Source: Bacillota bacterium (GTDB lineage: Bacteria > Bacillota > Clostridia > Ch29). Taken from it: a stretch of 64,000 nt of DNA. Below the pieces are notes generated by a model. The model was given only the letters and a program-made list of their open reading frames with translations, was not told the origin of the DNA and searched no databases. Location: NCBI GenBank assembly GCA_013540605.1, contig JABVCK010000002.1:96339-160338 (forward strand). The letters are read 5' to 3'. This document shows, one piece after another, positions 36,678-44,498 of this stretch (positions are counted from its first letter, which is position 1; every line of letters begins with the position of its first letter). The position numbers were made by a program, and so were the translations under genes.

Positions 36678-37964
36678 TTAAAGGTTCATCTTTTTTATCA
36701 TGTCTACAAACTGCCGGTTTGTGTTTGTCATCACCAGCCGGTTTATGAGCGCCTCGGTGATCTCCGCCGTCTGAGCCGAGCTCAGCGCCTTTCTGATATG
36801 CCATACCGCTTCCAGCTCGTCCTGGCTTAAAAGCAGCTCTTCCCTCCTGGTGCCGGACCTGTTCATGTCGATTGCGGGGAATATCCTTCTCTCGGACAGG
36901 CGCCTGTCCAGATGAAGCTCCATGTTTCCCGTACCCTTGAATTCCTCGTATATCACATCATCCATCCTGCTTCCGGTTTCAATGAGGGCTGTGGCAAGGA
37001 TGGTAAGGCTGCCCCCCTCCTCGATGTTTCTGGCCGCCCCGAAGAACCTCTTCGGCTTGTGGAGAGCGCCCGGGTCAAGGCCTCCCGACAGGGTCCTGCC
37101 GGTGGGAGGAATAGTCAGGTTATAGGCCCTGGCCAGCCGTGTGATGCTGTCCATCAGTATTATTACGTCCTTCTTCTGTTCAACCAGGCGCTGGGCCCTT
37201 TCCAGCACCATTTCCGCAACCCGTATGTGGTGCTCGGGCAGCTCATCAAAGGTGGAATATATGACCTCTCCCCTGATCGACCTCTGCATGTCCGTTACCT
37301 CCTCAGGCCTTTCGTCTATAAGAAGCACTATTACTTCAATATTTGGATGGTTCTTGGTAACGTTGTTGGCGATTTTTTGAAGAAGTATAGTCTTCCCGGC
37401 CTTGGGGGGCGCCACTATAAGTCCCCTCTGCCCCATACCGATAGGCGCAATGAGGTCTATTATTCTGGTTGAAAGGTCTGTGGGGGAGTACTCCAGGGTA
37501 ATCCTGCGATTTGGATATATAGGAGTTAAATCGTCAAAATCCGGCCTTTTGGCCGCCACTTCCGGTCTATCATTATTTACTGCTTCAACGAACAGCAAAG
37601 CGTGGTACTTTTCACTTTCCTTTGCTGCTCTTGTCTTTCCTCTTATTAAATCTCCGGTTTTAAGGTTGAATTTTCTTATCTGTGAAGGGGAAACGTAAAC
37701 ATCGTTCGGGCCTGGTAGGTAGTTAGATGAGCGGAGGAAACCATATCCGTCAGGCAAGACTTCCAAAACACCTGCTACAGAGTCCGGTTCTGCTAGAACC
37801 TCTATCTGCTTCATCTTGTCGTCCTTGAATTTTTCCACTTGCTTCTCGAGAATAAGCTCTATCAGTTGAGATTTCTTATAAGTTGTGGGACTTTTAACGC
37901 CCAGTTCCCTGGCCACCTCCCGCAACTCTCCTATGGTCTTATTCTCCAACTCTGCTTGGTTCAA
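36678..37964 (-). CDS. rho: Transcription termination factor Rho
   Basis: This 428-residue hexameric RNA helicase has an N-terminal helical domain (about 1-45), an S1-like cold-shock RNA-binding domain (G-Y-G-F-L-R-S), and the RecA-type motor with Walker A A-P-P-K-A-G-K-T and Walker [11 protein letters not shown]. The N-terminal domain ends without a long charged insert. The start is TTG with GGAGGTG 7 bp ahead. rho here is separated from rpmE by the PTS block; glpX lies upstream on the same strand. Confidence 0.98.
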   Translation of the reverse strand: MNQAELENKTIGELREVARELGVKSPTTYKKSQLIELILEKQVEKFKDDKMKQIEVLAEPDSVAGVLEVLPDGYGFLRSSNYLPGPNDVYVSPSQIRKFNLKTGDLIRGKTRAAKESEKYHALLFVEAVNNDRPEVAAKRPDFDDLTPIYPNRRITLEYSPTDLSTRIIDLIAPIGMGQRGLIVAPPKAGKTILLQKIANNVTKNHPNIEVIVLLIDERPEEVTDMQRSIRGEVIYSTFDELPEHHIRVAEMVLERAQRLVEQKKDVIILMDSITRLARAYNLTIPPTGRTLSGGLDPGALHKPKRFFGAARNIEEGGSLTILATALIETGSRMDDVIYEEFKGTGNMELHLDRRLSERRIFPAIDMNRSGTRREELLLSQDELEAVWHIRKALSSAQTAEITEALINRLVMTNTNRQFVDMIKKMNL

Positions 37965-38090
37965 TAAACAGCACCTCCGTAAAAGGATATATTATGAATT
38001 AATTGTTTGCCTTCTAGTAAATGAATACTATAGCATATCCCTATTATACTGGAAATTTACAGCTTTTCAAGGGGTATTATAATTGTTAAC

Positions 38091-38114
38091 AAAAACGGAG
38101 CTTTCTATAGCTCC
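38091..38114 (-). terminator. Rho-independent terminator after glpX
   Basis: GGAGCT and AGCTCC pair over a 6-base loop, with GTTTTTG following on the minus strand. It separates glpX from rho. Confidence 0.7.
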
Positions 38115-38128
38115 ATTTTGAAAATATT

Positions 38129-39097
38129 CTATAATGCGTATCCGGGTTTTCTGTCAAGCTGGTGAATCGCCTCAATGAATCTTATGGTGCCGGTCTCGGC
38201 CCTCATTATGACGGAATGGGTCCTGGACCTGTTATGGCCGTAGGTCACCACTCCCTTGAGAAGCTCGCCGTCCGAAACCCCTGTCGCCGCGAAGAAGGCT
38301 TCGTCGCCCTTTACAAGGTCGTCCAGGTAAAGGACCTTATCCGTATCCTCTATACCCATCTTACGGCACCTTTCCCTCTCCTCTTCACTGTACGGCACCA
38401 GCCTTCCCTGGAAATCTCCTCCCAGGCATTTCATGGCAACCGCGGCGATAACCCCTTCCGGAGCCCCTCCAATACCCAGCAGTATATCAACACCGGTATG
38501 CTCAAATCCTGCCGCAATAGCCGCTCCGACGTCGCCGTCACTGAACAGCTTTATCCGGGCTCCCAATCGCCTTATCCTCTCTATCGTCTCCTCATGCCTG
38601 GGTCTGTCCAGCATGGTAACGGTCAGGTCGGATATATCCTTGTTCAGAGCCTTTGCCACATTTTTCAAGTTTTCCTCCAGGGGCGCGTTGATGTCCACCT
38701 TGCCCTTGGCCGCCGGACCAACGGCTATCTTGTCCATGTACATATCCGGAGCATGAAGCAGGCATCCCCTGGGCGCCATGGCAACAACCGATATGGCGTT
38801 GGGCCTTCCCTTAGCGATAAGATTCGTCCCGTCGAGGGGGTCAACAGCGATATCCACCTCCGGGGCATCCTTATCCTCACATCCGATTTTCTCACCTATA
38901 TACAGCATAGGCGCTTCATCCATCTCACCTTCGCCGATAACAACAACACCGTTTATATGTACCGTATCGAACATATGCCTCATTCCGTCGACCGCCGCCT
39001 GGTCAGCCGCGTTCTTGTCGCCTCTCCCTAAAAACTTTGCCGCCCTGAGGGCTGCGGCTTCGGTTACCCTCACAAGATTCAAGGCAAGGTCCCTATT
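38129..39097 (-). CDS. glpX: Class II fructose-1,6-bisphosphatase
   Basis: This 322-residue enzyme hydrolyses fructose-1,6-bisphosphate in gluconeogenesis. The GlpX fold shows G-E-G-E-M-D-E-A-P-M and the metal motif D-P-L-D-G-T-N-L near residue 87, plus G-I-G-G-A-P-E-G-V. I placed the start at GTG 39097 (AAGGGGGA upstream), which gives the usual length (321 in Bacillus). A longer frame to 39130 begins with GTG without a ribosome site and runs into fsa. It follows fsa and precedes rho, a common clostridial order. Confidence 0.95.
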   Translation of the reverse strand, partial: NRDLALNLVRVTEAAALRAAKFLGRGDKNAADQAAVDGMRHMFDTVHINGVVVIGEGEMDEAPMLYIGEKIGCEDKDAPEVDIAVDPLDGTNLIAKGRPNAISVVAMAPRGCLLHAPDMYMDKIAVGPAAKGKVDINAPLEENLKNVAKALNKDISDLTVTMLDRPRHEETIERIRRLGARIKLFSDGDVGAAIAAGFEHTGVDILLGIGGAPEGVIAAVAMKCLGGDFQGRLVPYSEEERERCRKMGIEDTDKVLYLDDLVKGDEAFFAATGVSDGELLKGVVTYGHNRSRTHSVIMRAETGTIRFIEAIHQLDRKPGYAL

Positions 39098-39116
39098 CAC
39101 AATTCTTCCCCCTTCT

Positions 39117-39142
39117 AGGTAATTAGTCACTGACCACTGATT
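39117..39142. repeat. Short 7-bp repeat array at the fsa stop
   Basis: GTCACTG, ACCACTG, ATTCTG at 7-bp steps span the end of fsa and encode its last residues (I-S-G-Q). Confidence 0.55.
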
Positions 39143-39774
39143 CTGTTCCAGTCATCCAAAAATTTCTGTATTCCCAGGTCGGTCATAGGATGCTTTACCA
39201 TTGCCTCCAGCACCTTGAACGGTACGGTGGCAATGTGCGCGCCCGCCAGCGCCGCCTCGGTCACGTGCATAGGATGCCTGATACTTGCAGCTATAATCTC
39301 GGTCGCTATCCCGTGGATCCCGAAAATCCCGGCAATCTCCCTGACTACCTGCATTCCGCTGTTGCCAACATCATCCATCCTGCCCACAAAGGGGCTCACG
39401 TAGGCGGCTCCCGCCCTTGAAGCCAGCAGGGCCTGGTTGGCGGAAAACACCAGGGTGGAGTTTACCTTAATGCCCATCCCGGCCAGAACCTTTGTGGCCT
39501 TTAGTCCTTCCACCGTCAGCGGTACCTTTATCACCACATTTGGATGGATTGAGGCCAGATCCTGGGCTTCCTTAACCATCTCATCCGGGTCCAGCGATAT
39601 AACCTCGGCGCTGACAGGGCCATCAACTATTGAGGTTATATCCCGCAAACGCTTCTTAAAATCCGCCCCCTCCTTCGCAACAAGGGAAGGGTTGGTTGTA
39701 ACGCCGCTTATTACACCCATAGAGTTTGCCTGAATTATTTCATCCAGGTTGGCAGTGTCTATGTAGAGTTTCAT
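39127..39774 (-). CDS. fsa: Fructose-6-phosphate aldolase/transaldolase-like
   Basis: This 215-residue small transaldolase shows the N-terminal [20 protein letters not shown], and the Schiff-base Lys in V-V-I-K-V-P-L-T (about residue 83). The short TalC/MipB/FSA subfamily acts either as fructose-6-P aldolase or as transaldolase; the sequence alone does not settle which. GGGAGGAAGGCT precedes the ATG. glpX follows in the same transcript. Confidence 0.95.
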   Translation of the reverse strand: MKLYIDTANLDEIIQANSMGVISGVTTNPSLVAKEGADFKKRLRDITSIVDGPVSAEVISLDPDEMVKEAQDLASIHPNVVIKVPLTVEGLKATKVLAGMGIKVNSTLVFSANQALLASRAGAAYVSPFVGRMDDVGNSGMQVVREIAGIFGIHGIATEIIAASIRHPMHVTEAALAGAHIATVPFKVLEAMVKHPMTDLGIQKFLDDWNRISGQ

Positions 39775-39798
39775 AGCCTTCCTCCCTTTCTTCGGTAA

Positions 39799-39845
39799 GG
39801 GGACACACCGCTGCTTTAAGGTATTCCTTGCCGCGGGATGTCCCC
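39799..39845. repeat. Family-B dispersed repeat
   Basis: GGGGACACACCGCTGC, a short spacer, and TTCCTTGCCGCGGGATGTCC with final CC. Copies of this pattern also lie at about 46777-46885 and 62851-62898. Confidence 0.8.
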
Positions 39846-39851
39846 TTTTGA

Positions 39852-40364
39852 TTATTTGCTTCGCTCAGGCCTCTCGGCAAGGCTGTCAACCTTATTCTTC
39901 CCCAATTCCTTGCTGAAATTAACCTTCTCTATGGTATCCATAAACTGGCTGAAACTCTCAAACCAGAGGTCATCATCATCCAGGAATTCCTCAATCCCCA
40001 GCTCGTTTATTATATCATCGAGTTCCCTTTCGTACCTCTCCACAGCCTCAATCACAGGTTCGCGTCTGCCTATAAAACATACTTCTATCCGGGTGTAGAG
40101 ACAGCTGAGAATACAAACTTCCGTCTTCCAAAGGTCTTTATACCCTAATTTATAGATATGCTGACAATCGCAGGCTATACATGAAATCTTCAGCTGATAG
40201 CCGCCGCTTTCTGTCTTTCTGAGCGTGAAGAGTTCTTCTCCGCACTGGCAGTTAAATGTCAATCCACCGCCTCCGGAAAGCTGGAAAGGACTAATACTAT
40301 TCATTTGTATGCTGCCGCACCAGGGGCATCTTACAGCTACGACCGAACTGTTGTTGATCAGCAT
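39852..40364 (-). CDS. CpXC-domain zinc-binding protein
   Basis: This 170-residue protein has paired cysteines C-P-W-C, C-Q-C and C-I-A-C in its first half, the pattern of CpXC zinc-ribbon proteins, followed by an acidic helical C-terminal half ([11 protein letters not shown]). The function of the family is unknown. AGGGAGGTG supports the ATG at 40364 rather than 40397. It is 77 bp upstream of fsa on the same strand, with a family-B repeat in between. Confidence 0.75.
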   Translation of the reverse strand: MLINNSSVVAVRCPWCGSIQMNSISPFQLSGGGGLTFNCQCGEELFTLRKTESGGYQLKISCIACDCQHIYKLGYKDLWKTEVCILSCLYTRIEVCFIGRREPVIEAVERYERELDDIINELGIEEFLDDDDLWFESFSQFMDTIEKVNFSKELGKNKVDSLAERPERSK

Positions 40365-40490
40365 TCTCCGCACCTCCCTGATAATAATATTCGTCATCGG
40401 GTATTCAAATCCTTCCGTAAATCCCTAATATTTTTGACGCCACTTCATAATTCCCATGCAATTTTTGCTATATAAAGCAGAGGTGCGGGT

Positions 40491-40543
40491 GGGACAAGGG
40501 ACCTGTCCCCTTGTCCCGTTCAAGGGACCTGTCCCCTTGTCCC
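40491..40543. repeat. Two family-A hairpins
   Basis: GGGACAAGGGACCTGTCCCC with a TTGTCCC arm, then CAAGGGACCTGTCCCCTTG. With the promoter region below, this fills the 40365-40697 gap; no gene was seen in it. Confidence 0.8.
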
Positions 40544-40595
40544 GTTTGGAGATTTTACCGCCCCTATCCCTTTCCATTTATTTCGCACTATAGTT

Positions 40596-40653
40596 ATGGC
40601 ACAATATTTATGGCACAATATTTGTTGACATAATCGAACGATTTGAATATAAT
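40596..40653 (+). promoter_or_regulatory. Toxin-antitoxin promoter with tandem 14-bp repeat
   Basis: TTGACA (40625-40630), a 17-bp spacer and TATAAT (40648-40653) form a perfect sigma-A promoter. Two direct copies of ATGGCACAATATTT (40596-40609, 40610-40623) abut the -35 box and are a candidate binding site for the antitoxin. Confidence 0.85.
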
Positions 40654-40697
40654 ATTAGTGCACTACTCATAATAAAATCTAAAAGGAGGCTCTCATC

Positions 40698-40916
40698 ATG
40701 ATTATTACTGCCACCGAATTAAAAACAAATATCGGCAAATACCTTCAATTGGCGGAAACTCAAGACATCATTATAACTAAAAACAACAAACCCGTTGTTA
40801 GGCTGACGAACTTAAAGGAAAATAAGCTCGAGCTGCTTAACGGTCTTGTCGGCATCGTTGAGGACGACGGTTATACACTGGATGACGCCAAAAAGGATCG
40901 GTTATCTAAACAATGA
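40698..40916 (+). CDS. Phd/YefM-type antitoxin
   Basis: This 72-residue protein starts I-I-T-A-T-E-L-K-T-N-I-G-K-Y-L, the Phd/YefM DNA-binding fold, with I-I-T-K-N-N-K-P-V-V-R-L-T. The C-terminal part would wrap the toxin. Such antitoxins repress their own promoter, and a tandem 14-bp repeat lies at the promoter here. AAAAGGAGG lies before the ATG. It overlaps the toxin gene by 4 bp. Confidence 0.9.
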   Translation: MIITATELKTNIGKYLQLAETQDIIITKNNKPVVRLTNLKENKLELLNGLVGIVEDDGYTLDDAKKDRLSKQ

Positions 40917-41335
40917 AGATACTAATTGATACCAATATCGTTCTTGATGTTTTATTGCACCGCACTGATTTTTTTGATGCGTCTTATAATGTGTTAAAGC
41001 TGGCCGCCCTCGGAAAAGCCGGAGCTTTAGTTACCGCCAACAGTATCGCAGACATTTATTACATCCTGCATCGGGCAAACAAGGATCCCGTAAAATCTAA
41101 GGATGCCATCGTTCAATTGCTAAGCCTTGTCGGTATTGCTGATGTGCTTGCATCCGATGTTATGGCTGCATTATCAAGCAAAGTGACCGATTTTGAAGAC
41201 GCTCTCGTTGGGGCAATAGCTAAAAGAGTAAAAGCCGATTTTATTGTTACCCGCAATACAAAGGATTTTGATAATTCTCCGGTACCTGCCATCGACCCAA
41301 AAGACTTTCTCATGCATTTAGGCAGCGGGGCATGA
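40913..41335 (+). CDS. PIN-domain toxin (VapC-like)
   Basis: This 140-residue PIN-domain ribonuclease has the acidic residues seen in V-L-I-D-T-N-I-V-L-D (first Asp), the mid-domain Asp of N-S-I-A-D-I-Y-Y-I, and D-F-E-D-A (Asp pair), then V-T-R-N-T-K-D-F. The active-site set looks complete. PIN toxins usually cleave tRNA or rRNA; the target is unknown. It is coupled to the Phd-type antitoxin by a 4-bp ATGA overlap. The pair stands alone between the housekeeping genes and the BKACE gene. Confidence 0.9.
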   Translation: MKILIDTNIVLDVLLHRTDFFDASYNVLKLAALGKAGALVTANSIADIYYILHRANKDPVKSKDAIVQLLSLVGIADVLASDVMAALSSKVTDFEDALVGAIAKRVKADFIVTRNTKDFDNSPVPAIDPKDFLMHLGSGA

Positions 41336-41344
41336 TTTTTATAT

Positions 41345-41388
41345 GGGACAAGGGGACAGGTCCCTTGTCCCACCTGTCCCCTTGTCCC
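41345..41388. repeat. Family-A hairpin pair
   Basis: GGGACAAGGGGACAGGTCCC with its TTGTCCC arm, then ACCTGTCCCCTTGTCCC. It lies between the convergent vapC-like and BKACE genes. Confidence 0.85.
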
Positions 41389-41402
41389 ATTCCCTTGTCA
41401 CA

Positions 41403-42212
41403 TTATATGCCCAGTATCCTTCTCGCCTCGTCGGGAGATGCCACCTCCCTGCCGGCATCCCTTGAAATCCTCGCTATCCTCTCGACAAGCTGGGCGTTGC
41501 TCTCGGCCAGCACTCCTTTGCTGTAATAGATATTATCCTCGAAACCTACCCTCACATTGCCGCCCATTGCAATGGCTGCAAGGGACAGGGGCGTCTCGGT
41601 CCGCCCGATGCCGGCCACAGTCCATGTGCTGCCCTCAGGAATGCTGTCCACAAGGTACACAAGATCGCGGACCTCTCCGGGTATGGCGCCGGGTACCCCC
41701 ATAACAAAATCAAAGTGAAGGGGCGTAGAAAGCAATCCCTTCTTTACCAGCGTGAGTGCGTTGCTGATCATTCCCCGCTCAAAGACTTCAATTTCCGGTT
41801 TGATGCCGTACTCCTTCATCTTCAGGGCAAACTTCTCAATATAGCCCTCGGGGTTGGTGAATATCTCGCTGCCGAAATTGCACGTCCCCGTTGTGAGGGT
41901 GGCCATCTCGGGCTTCAGTTCAAGGGGCTGCATCCTCTCCTCTGCGGACATGCCCACCGCTCCCCCGGTTGAAACCTGCACTATCACATCGCACCGCTTC
42001 CTGATCTCTTCAATGGCCCTGCTGAAGACTTCCCGGTCCTGGGTCGGCCGTCCGTCCTCTTTCCTTACATGAAGATGGATTATTGAAGCGCCGGCCCTAT
42101 AACACCTGTATGCCTCTTCTCCTATCTCTTCGGCTGTTATGGGGAGCGCCGGGTTGTGCTCCTTTGTCACCTCGGCGCCCACCATCGCAGCGGTAATAAT
42201 TAGTTTATCCAT
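41403..42212 (-). CDS. 3-keto-5-aminohexanoate cleavage-type enzyme (BKACE family)
   Basis: This 269-residue TIM-barrel enzyme has zinc-binding residues in I-H-L-H-V-R (His-x-His) and in V-G-F-E-D-N (Glu). R-E-D/K-E-D-G-R-P-T-Q-D and Y-Y-S-K-G are typical of the BKACE family. The founding member, Kce, splits 3-keto-5-aminohexanoate with acetyl-CoA in lysine fermentation, but relatives take other beta-keto acids. No other lysine-fermentation gene (kamA, kamDE, kdd, kal) is in this window, so I name the family but not the substrate. GGAGGG 6 bp before 42212 fixes the start; the longer frame to 42290 lacks support. Confidence 0.85.
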   Translation of the reverse strand: MDKLIITAAMVGAEVTKEHNPALPITAEEIGEEAYRCYRAGASIIHLHVRKEDGRPTQDREVFSRAIEEIRKRCDVIVQVSTGGAVGMSAEERMQPLELKPEMATLTTGTCNFGSEIFTNPEGYIEKFALKMKEYGIKPEIEVFERGMISNALTLVKKGLLSTPLHFDFVMGVPGAIPGEVRDLVYLVDSIPEGSTWTVAGIGRTETPLSLAAIAMGGNVRVGFEDNIYYSKGVLAESNAQLVERIARISRDAGREVASPDEARRILGI

Positions 42213-42288
42213 TGTGTTCCCTCCAATCTCATAATTCCGCGTGGAATCAATCCTTTCAAAGCTAATTCTTGCCAAAGCCGGCACCATC

Positions 42289-42320
42289 AAAACACCCTGC
42301 GGCTGCAGGGTGTTTGTTTT
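42289..42320 (-). terminator. Rho-independent hairpin between BKACE and SLH genes
   Basis: AACACCCTGC and GCAGGGTGTT pair around a GGCT loop just after the SLH stop. T runs exist on both strands, stronger on the plus strand. Confidence 0.7.
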
Positions 42321-42327
42321 TTTATGT

Positions 42328-44178
42328 TTACCTGTTGGTAATCATAATGGTATCCGCGATGAATACCCCGAGTTCCGAATGCCCGACCACAACAAGCCTG
42401 TCGCCCACTTCTATATTCCTCAAATATCTCCTGGTGCCGCTGTTATTGATAATCCTGGTATTGTCGTTTACGTTCACCTGCTTCACGATATAGGCGCCGG
42501 TCGACGCATCCAGAACCTTCAGAGTAATAACATTGACGCTGGTATTCACATACTGGACCGTGCCTATAACCTCGTTCTGGGATACGACCGAGGTTGCCTC
42601 TATGGTCACCACTTCATCGCTTTCGACTTCCACATCAACCTTGTAATCCAGCCTGAGGTCGTATATGCTGGCGGTCTTGCCGTCTATCTCTATGTCCACG
42701 TCGACGGGAACCAAAAAGGTTTCGGTACTGCCGTCTTTAGTCAATATGGTCAACTGATGGGGGCGGGCAATGAGCAGGGAATAAATGGTGCCTTCCACTT
42801 CCCTGTCGGTGCTTTCTGCAACAATATTGGTAACGATCCCGTATTCGGTGGTAATTTCCACCTCGTCACCCTTGCGGAGGTCACTGAGGGATTTTGTCCT
42901 GCCGTCCCTCTTGACCGTCGCATCATCATCCACCGGATACTCGATCTCCTGGGTACCCTTCTTCAGTATCAGTATCAGACCCATATCGGTCTTCAGGCCG
43001 TTGAATATACCCATGGCAGTCCTGGTCTTTGTTTCGGCCTCCACCTTGGTGGCGTATGTGCCGCTGGCCGTAACCTTTACCTTATCCCCGGAACTCAGCC
43101 TGTCCAGGGTGACCGTCGTGCCGTCAAGCTTGATAACAGCCGTTGCCGGTACATTGTACGTAACCCTGTCCCCGCTGCTCTTTTCCACGGTAAGGATTCC
43201 GTATTCGGTCCCGGTATATACGCTCCTGATAATGCCTTCAACAACTACAGCGCTGCTGGACACGTTTATGGACACTATCTTGTTGTCCTTTATGCCGAAG
43301 CTGCCCTGCTGCCCTGCGGCAACGCTGGCAATGGTTGAAGTCAGCCCATCTATCTTAACGGTGGCTGCCGTATCAACATCATAGATGTCTATACCCCCAT
43401 CGGACATGGAAATCTTGATTATTGTCCTGCCGGTTCCCCTGACCACTTCCTCGATTATACCTTCAATCGTGGTAGCGGCAGGTGTCGTGGTTCCCCCGGC
43501 ATAATCCAGGGAGGTGGCAAGTACGGTGGCAAATTCCGCCCGGGTTATCTCATTGTTCGGGTTAAACTTGCCTTCAGCGTCTCCCTTCATTATATTCCTG
43601 TCCTTCAATACTTTTATGTATCCCCTCGTTCCCTGAGAAATGAGCTCGTTGTCTTTAAAATCCAGTATGATATTGCCGTAGGACTTGGCCTCCTGCTCAA
43701 GCCCCAACGCCCTTACGAGGAATATGGCAACCTCGTACCTTTTCGCGTTGTTCACGGTACCGTCACTCTTTACAAAGGTGGCAAGCTCCTCCTGCTGTAT
43801 AATTCCCTTCTCCAGCGCATAGGCTATGTAATCCCTGGACCAGTCGTCGGGAATCCTGTTGCTCTGCATTACCGAATTGTACTTTGCCTTGTAGACCACA
43901 ATCGACGAGTCACTGGTTTGAATGCCTACAAGCTTGCATAAAGCTGCGACGACTTCGATCTTATTGATTGATACATTGGGTTTAAAAGTAGCGTCCGGAT
44001 AGCCGCTCATCAAGCTATTTTCTTTCACCTTCAATATGTAGGAATTGAACCAGTCGGTCTCGGCCACATCCGTAAACACCCTTACAGCGCCTGCACTCAA
44101 AGGTAATGCGGTTACGATTACCAGTACGGCCATAACTGCAGATAACACTCTAACTAATCTTATCCTGGGCAAATCCAT
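42328..44178 (-). CDS. SLH-domain surface protein with tandem beta repeats
   Basis: This secreted protein of about 616 residues has a signal peptide (R-L-V-R-V-L-S-A-V-M-A-V-L-V-I-V-T-A, cleavage after A-G-A), then three S-layer homology domains (about 30-210; W-F-N-S-Y-I-L-K, Y-I-A-Y-A-L-E-K-G, G-D-A-E-G-K-F-N-P-N). About five repeats of 70-80 residues follow, each starting V-E-G-x-I. SLH domains bind pyruvylated wall polymers. The start is uncertain: GGGGAGG lies just ahead of ATGs at 44181/44178 and a TTG at 44172, while a GTG at 44214 has no ribosome site. It lies after a similar SLH gene, separated by hairpins. Confidence 0.82.
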   Translation of the reverse strand: MDLPRIRLVRVLSAVMAVLVIVTALPLSAGAVRVFTDVAETDWFNSYILKVKENSLMSGYPDATFKPNVSINKIEVVAALCKLVGIQTSDSSIVVYKAKYNSVMQSNRIPDDWSRDYIAYALEKGIIQQEELATFVKSDGTVNNAKRYEVAIFLVRALGLEQEAKSYGNIILDFKDNELISQGTRGYIKVLKDRNIMKGDAEGKFNPNNEITRAEFATVLATSLDYAGGTTTPAATTIEGIIEEVVRGTGRTIIKISMSDGGIDIYDVDTAATVKIDGLTSTIASVAAGQQGSFGIKDNKIVSINVSSSAVVVEGIIRSVYTGTEYGILTVEKSSGDRVTYNVPATAVIKLDGTTVTLDRLSSGDKVKVTASGTYATKVEAETKTRTAMGIFNGLKTDMGLILILKKGTQEIEYPVDDDATVKRDGRTKSLSDLRKGDEVEITTEYGIVTNIVAESTDREVEGTIYSLLIARPHQLTILTKDGSTETFLVPVDVDIEIDGKTASIYDLRLDYKVDVEVESDEVVTIEATSVVSQNEVIGTVQYVNTSVNVITLKVLDASTGAYIVKQVNVNDNTRIINNSGTRRYLRNIEVGDRLVVVGHSELGVFIADTIMITNR

Positions 44179-44356
44179 CATCCTCCCCATCAACAGATTC
44201 TTCTTTTGCTTCACTTATAAATATTCTTTACATAACGGGTAATTCCTTCTACAAATATTCAGGTTTACTACTATTTTCCCGCAGAAAGTTTACCCTTCGA
44301 CCGGCTTTGCGTTTGTCAGGCGCACATCTGGGATGAAGCTGTTTCAGTCAGGAAAA

Positions 44357-44446
44357 GGGGACAGGGGGGACGATTCTTTTGGGACAGGGGGGACGGTTCT
44401 TTCTGTCCCAAAATTCTGGGACAAAAAGAACCGTCCCCCCTGTCCC
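44357..44446. repeat. Family-A hairpins, one nearly palindromic double copy
   Basis: A half unit at 44357-44380 is followed by a head-to-head pair at 44381-44446 with core GGGGGGACGGTTCTTTC and its complement around AAAATT. It is the closest relative of the 2937 palindrome. Confidence 0.85.
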
Positions 44447-44450
44447 AAAA

Positions 44451-44481
44451 GTTAAGCTCCCGCGCAGAGCGGGAGCTTAAC
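44451..44481 (-). terminator. Terminator-like hairpin after the second SLH gene
   Basis: GTTAAGCTCCCGC and GCGGGAGCTTAAC form a 13-bp perfect stem around GCAGA, followed by CTTTTGGG on the minus strand. Confidence 0.75.
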
Positions 44482-44498
44482 CGCAGCCGTAACTCCTT

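Noticed and set aside
42213-42290. Sigma-54-like promoter TTGGCAAGAATTAGC upstream of the BKACE gene
   Set aside because: The distance from GG to GC is one base shorter than the fixed -24/-12 spacing, so I do not call it.
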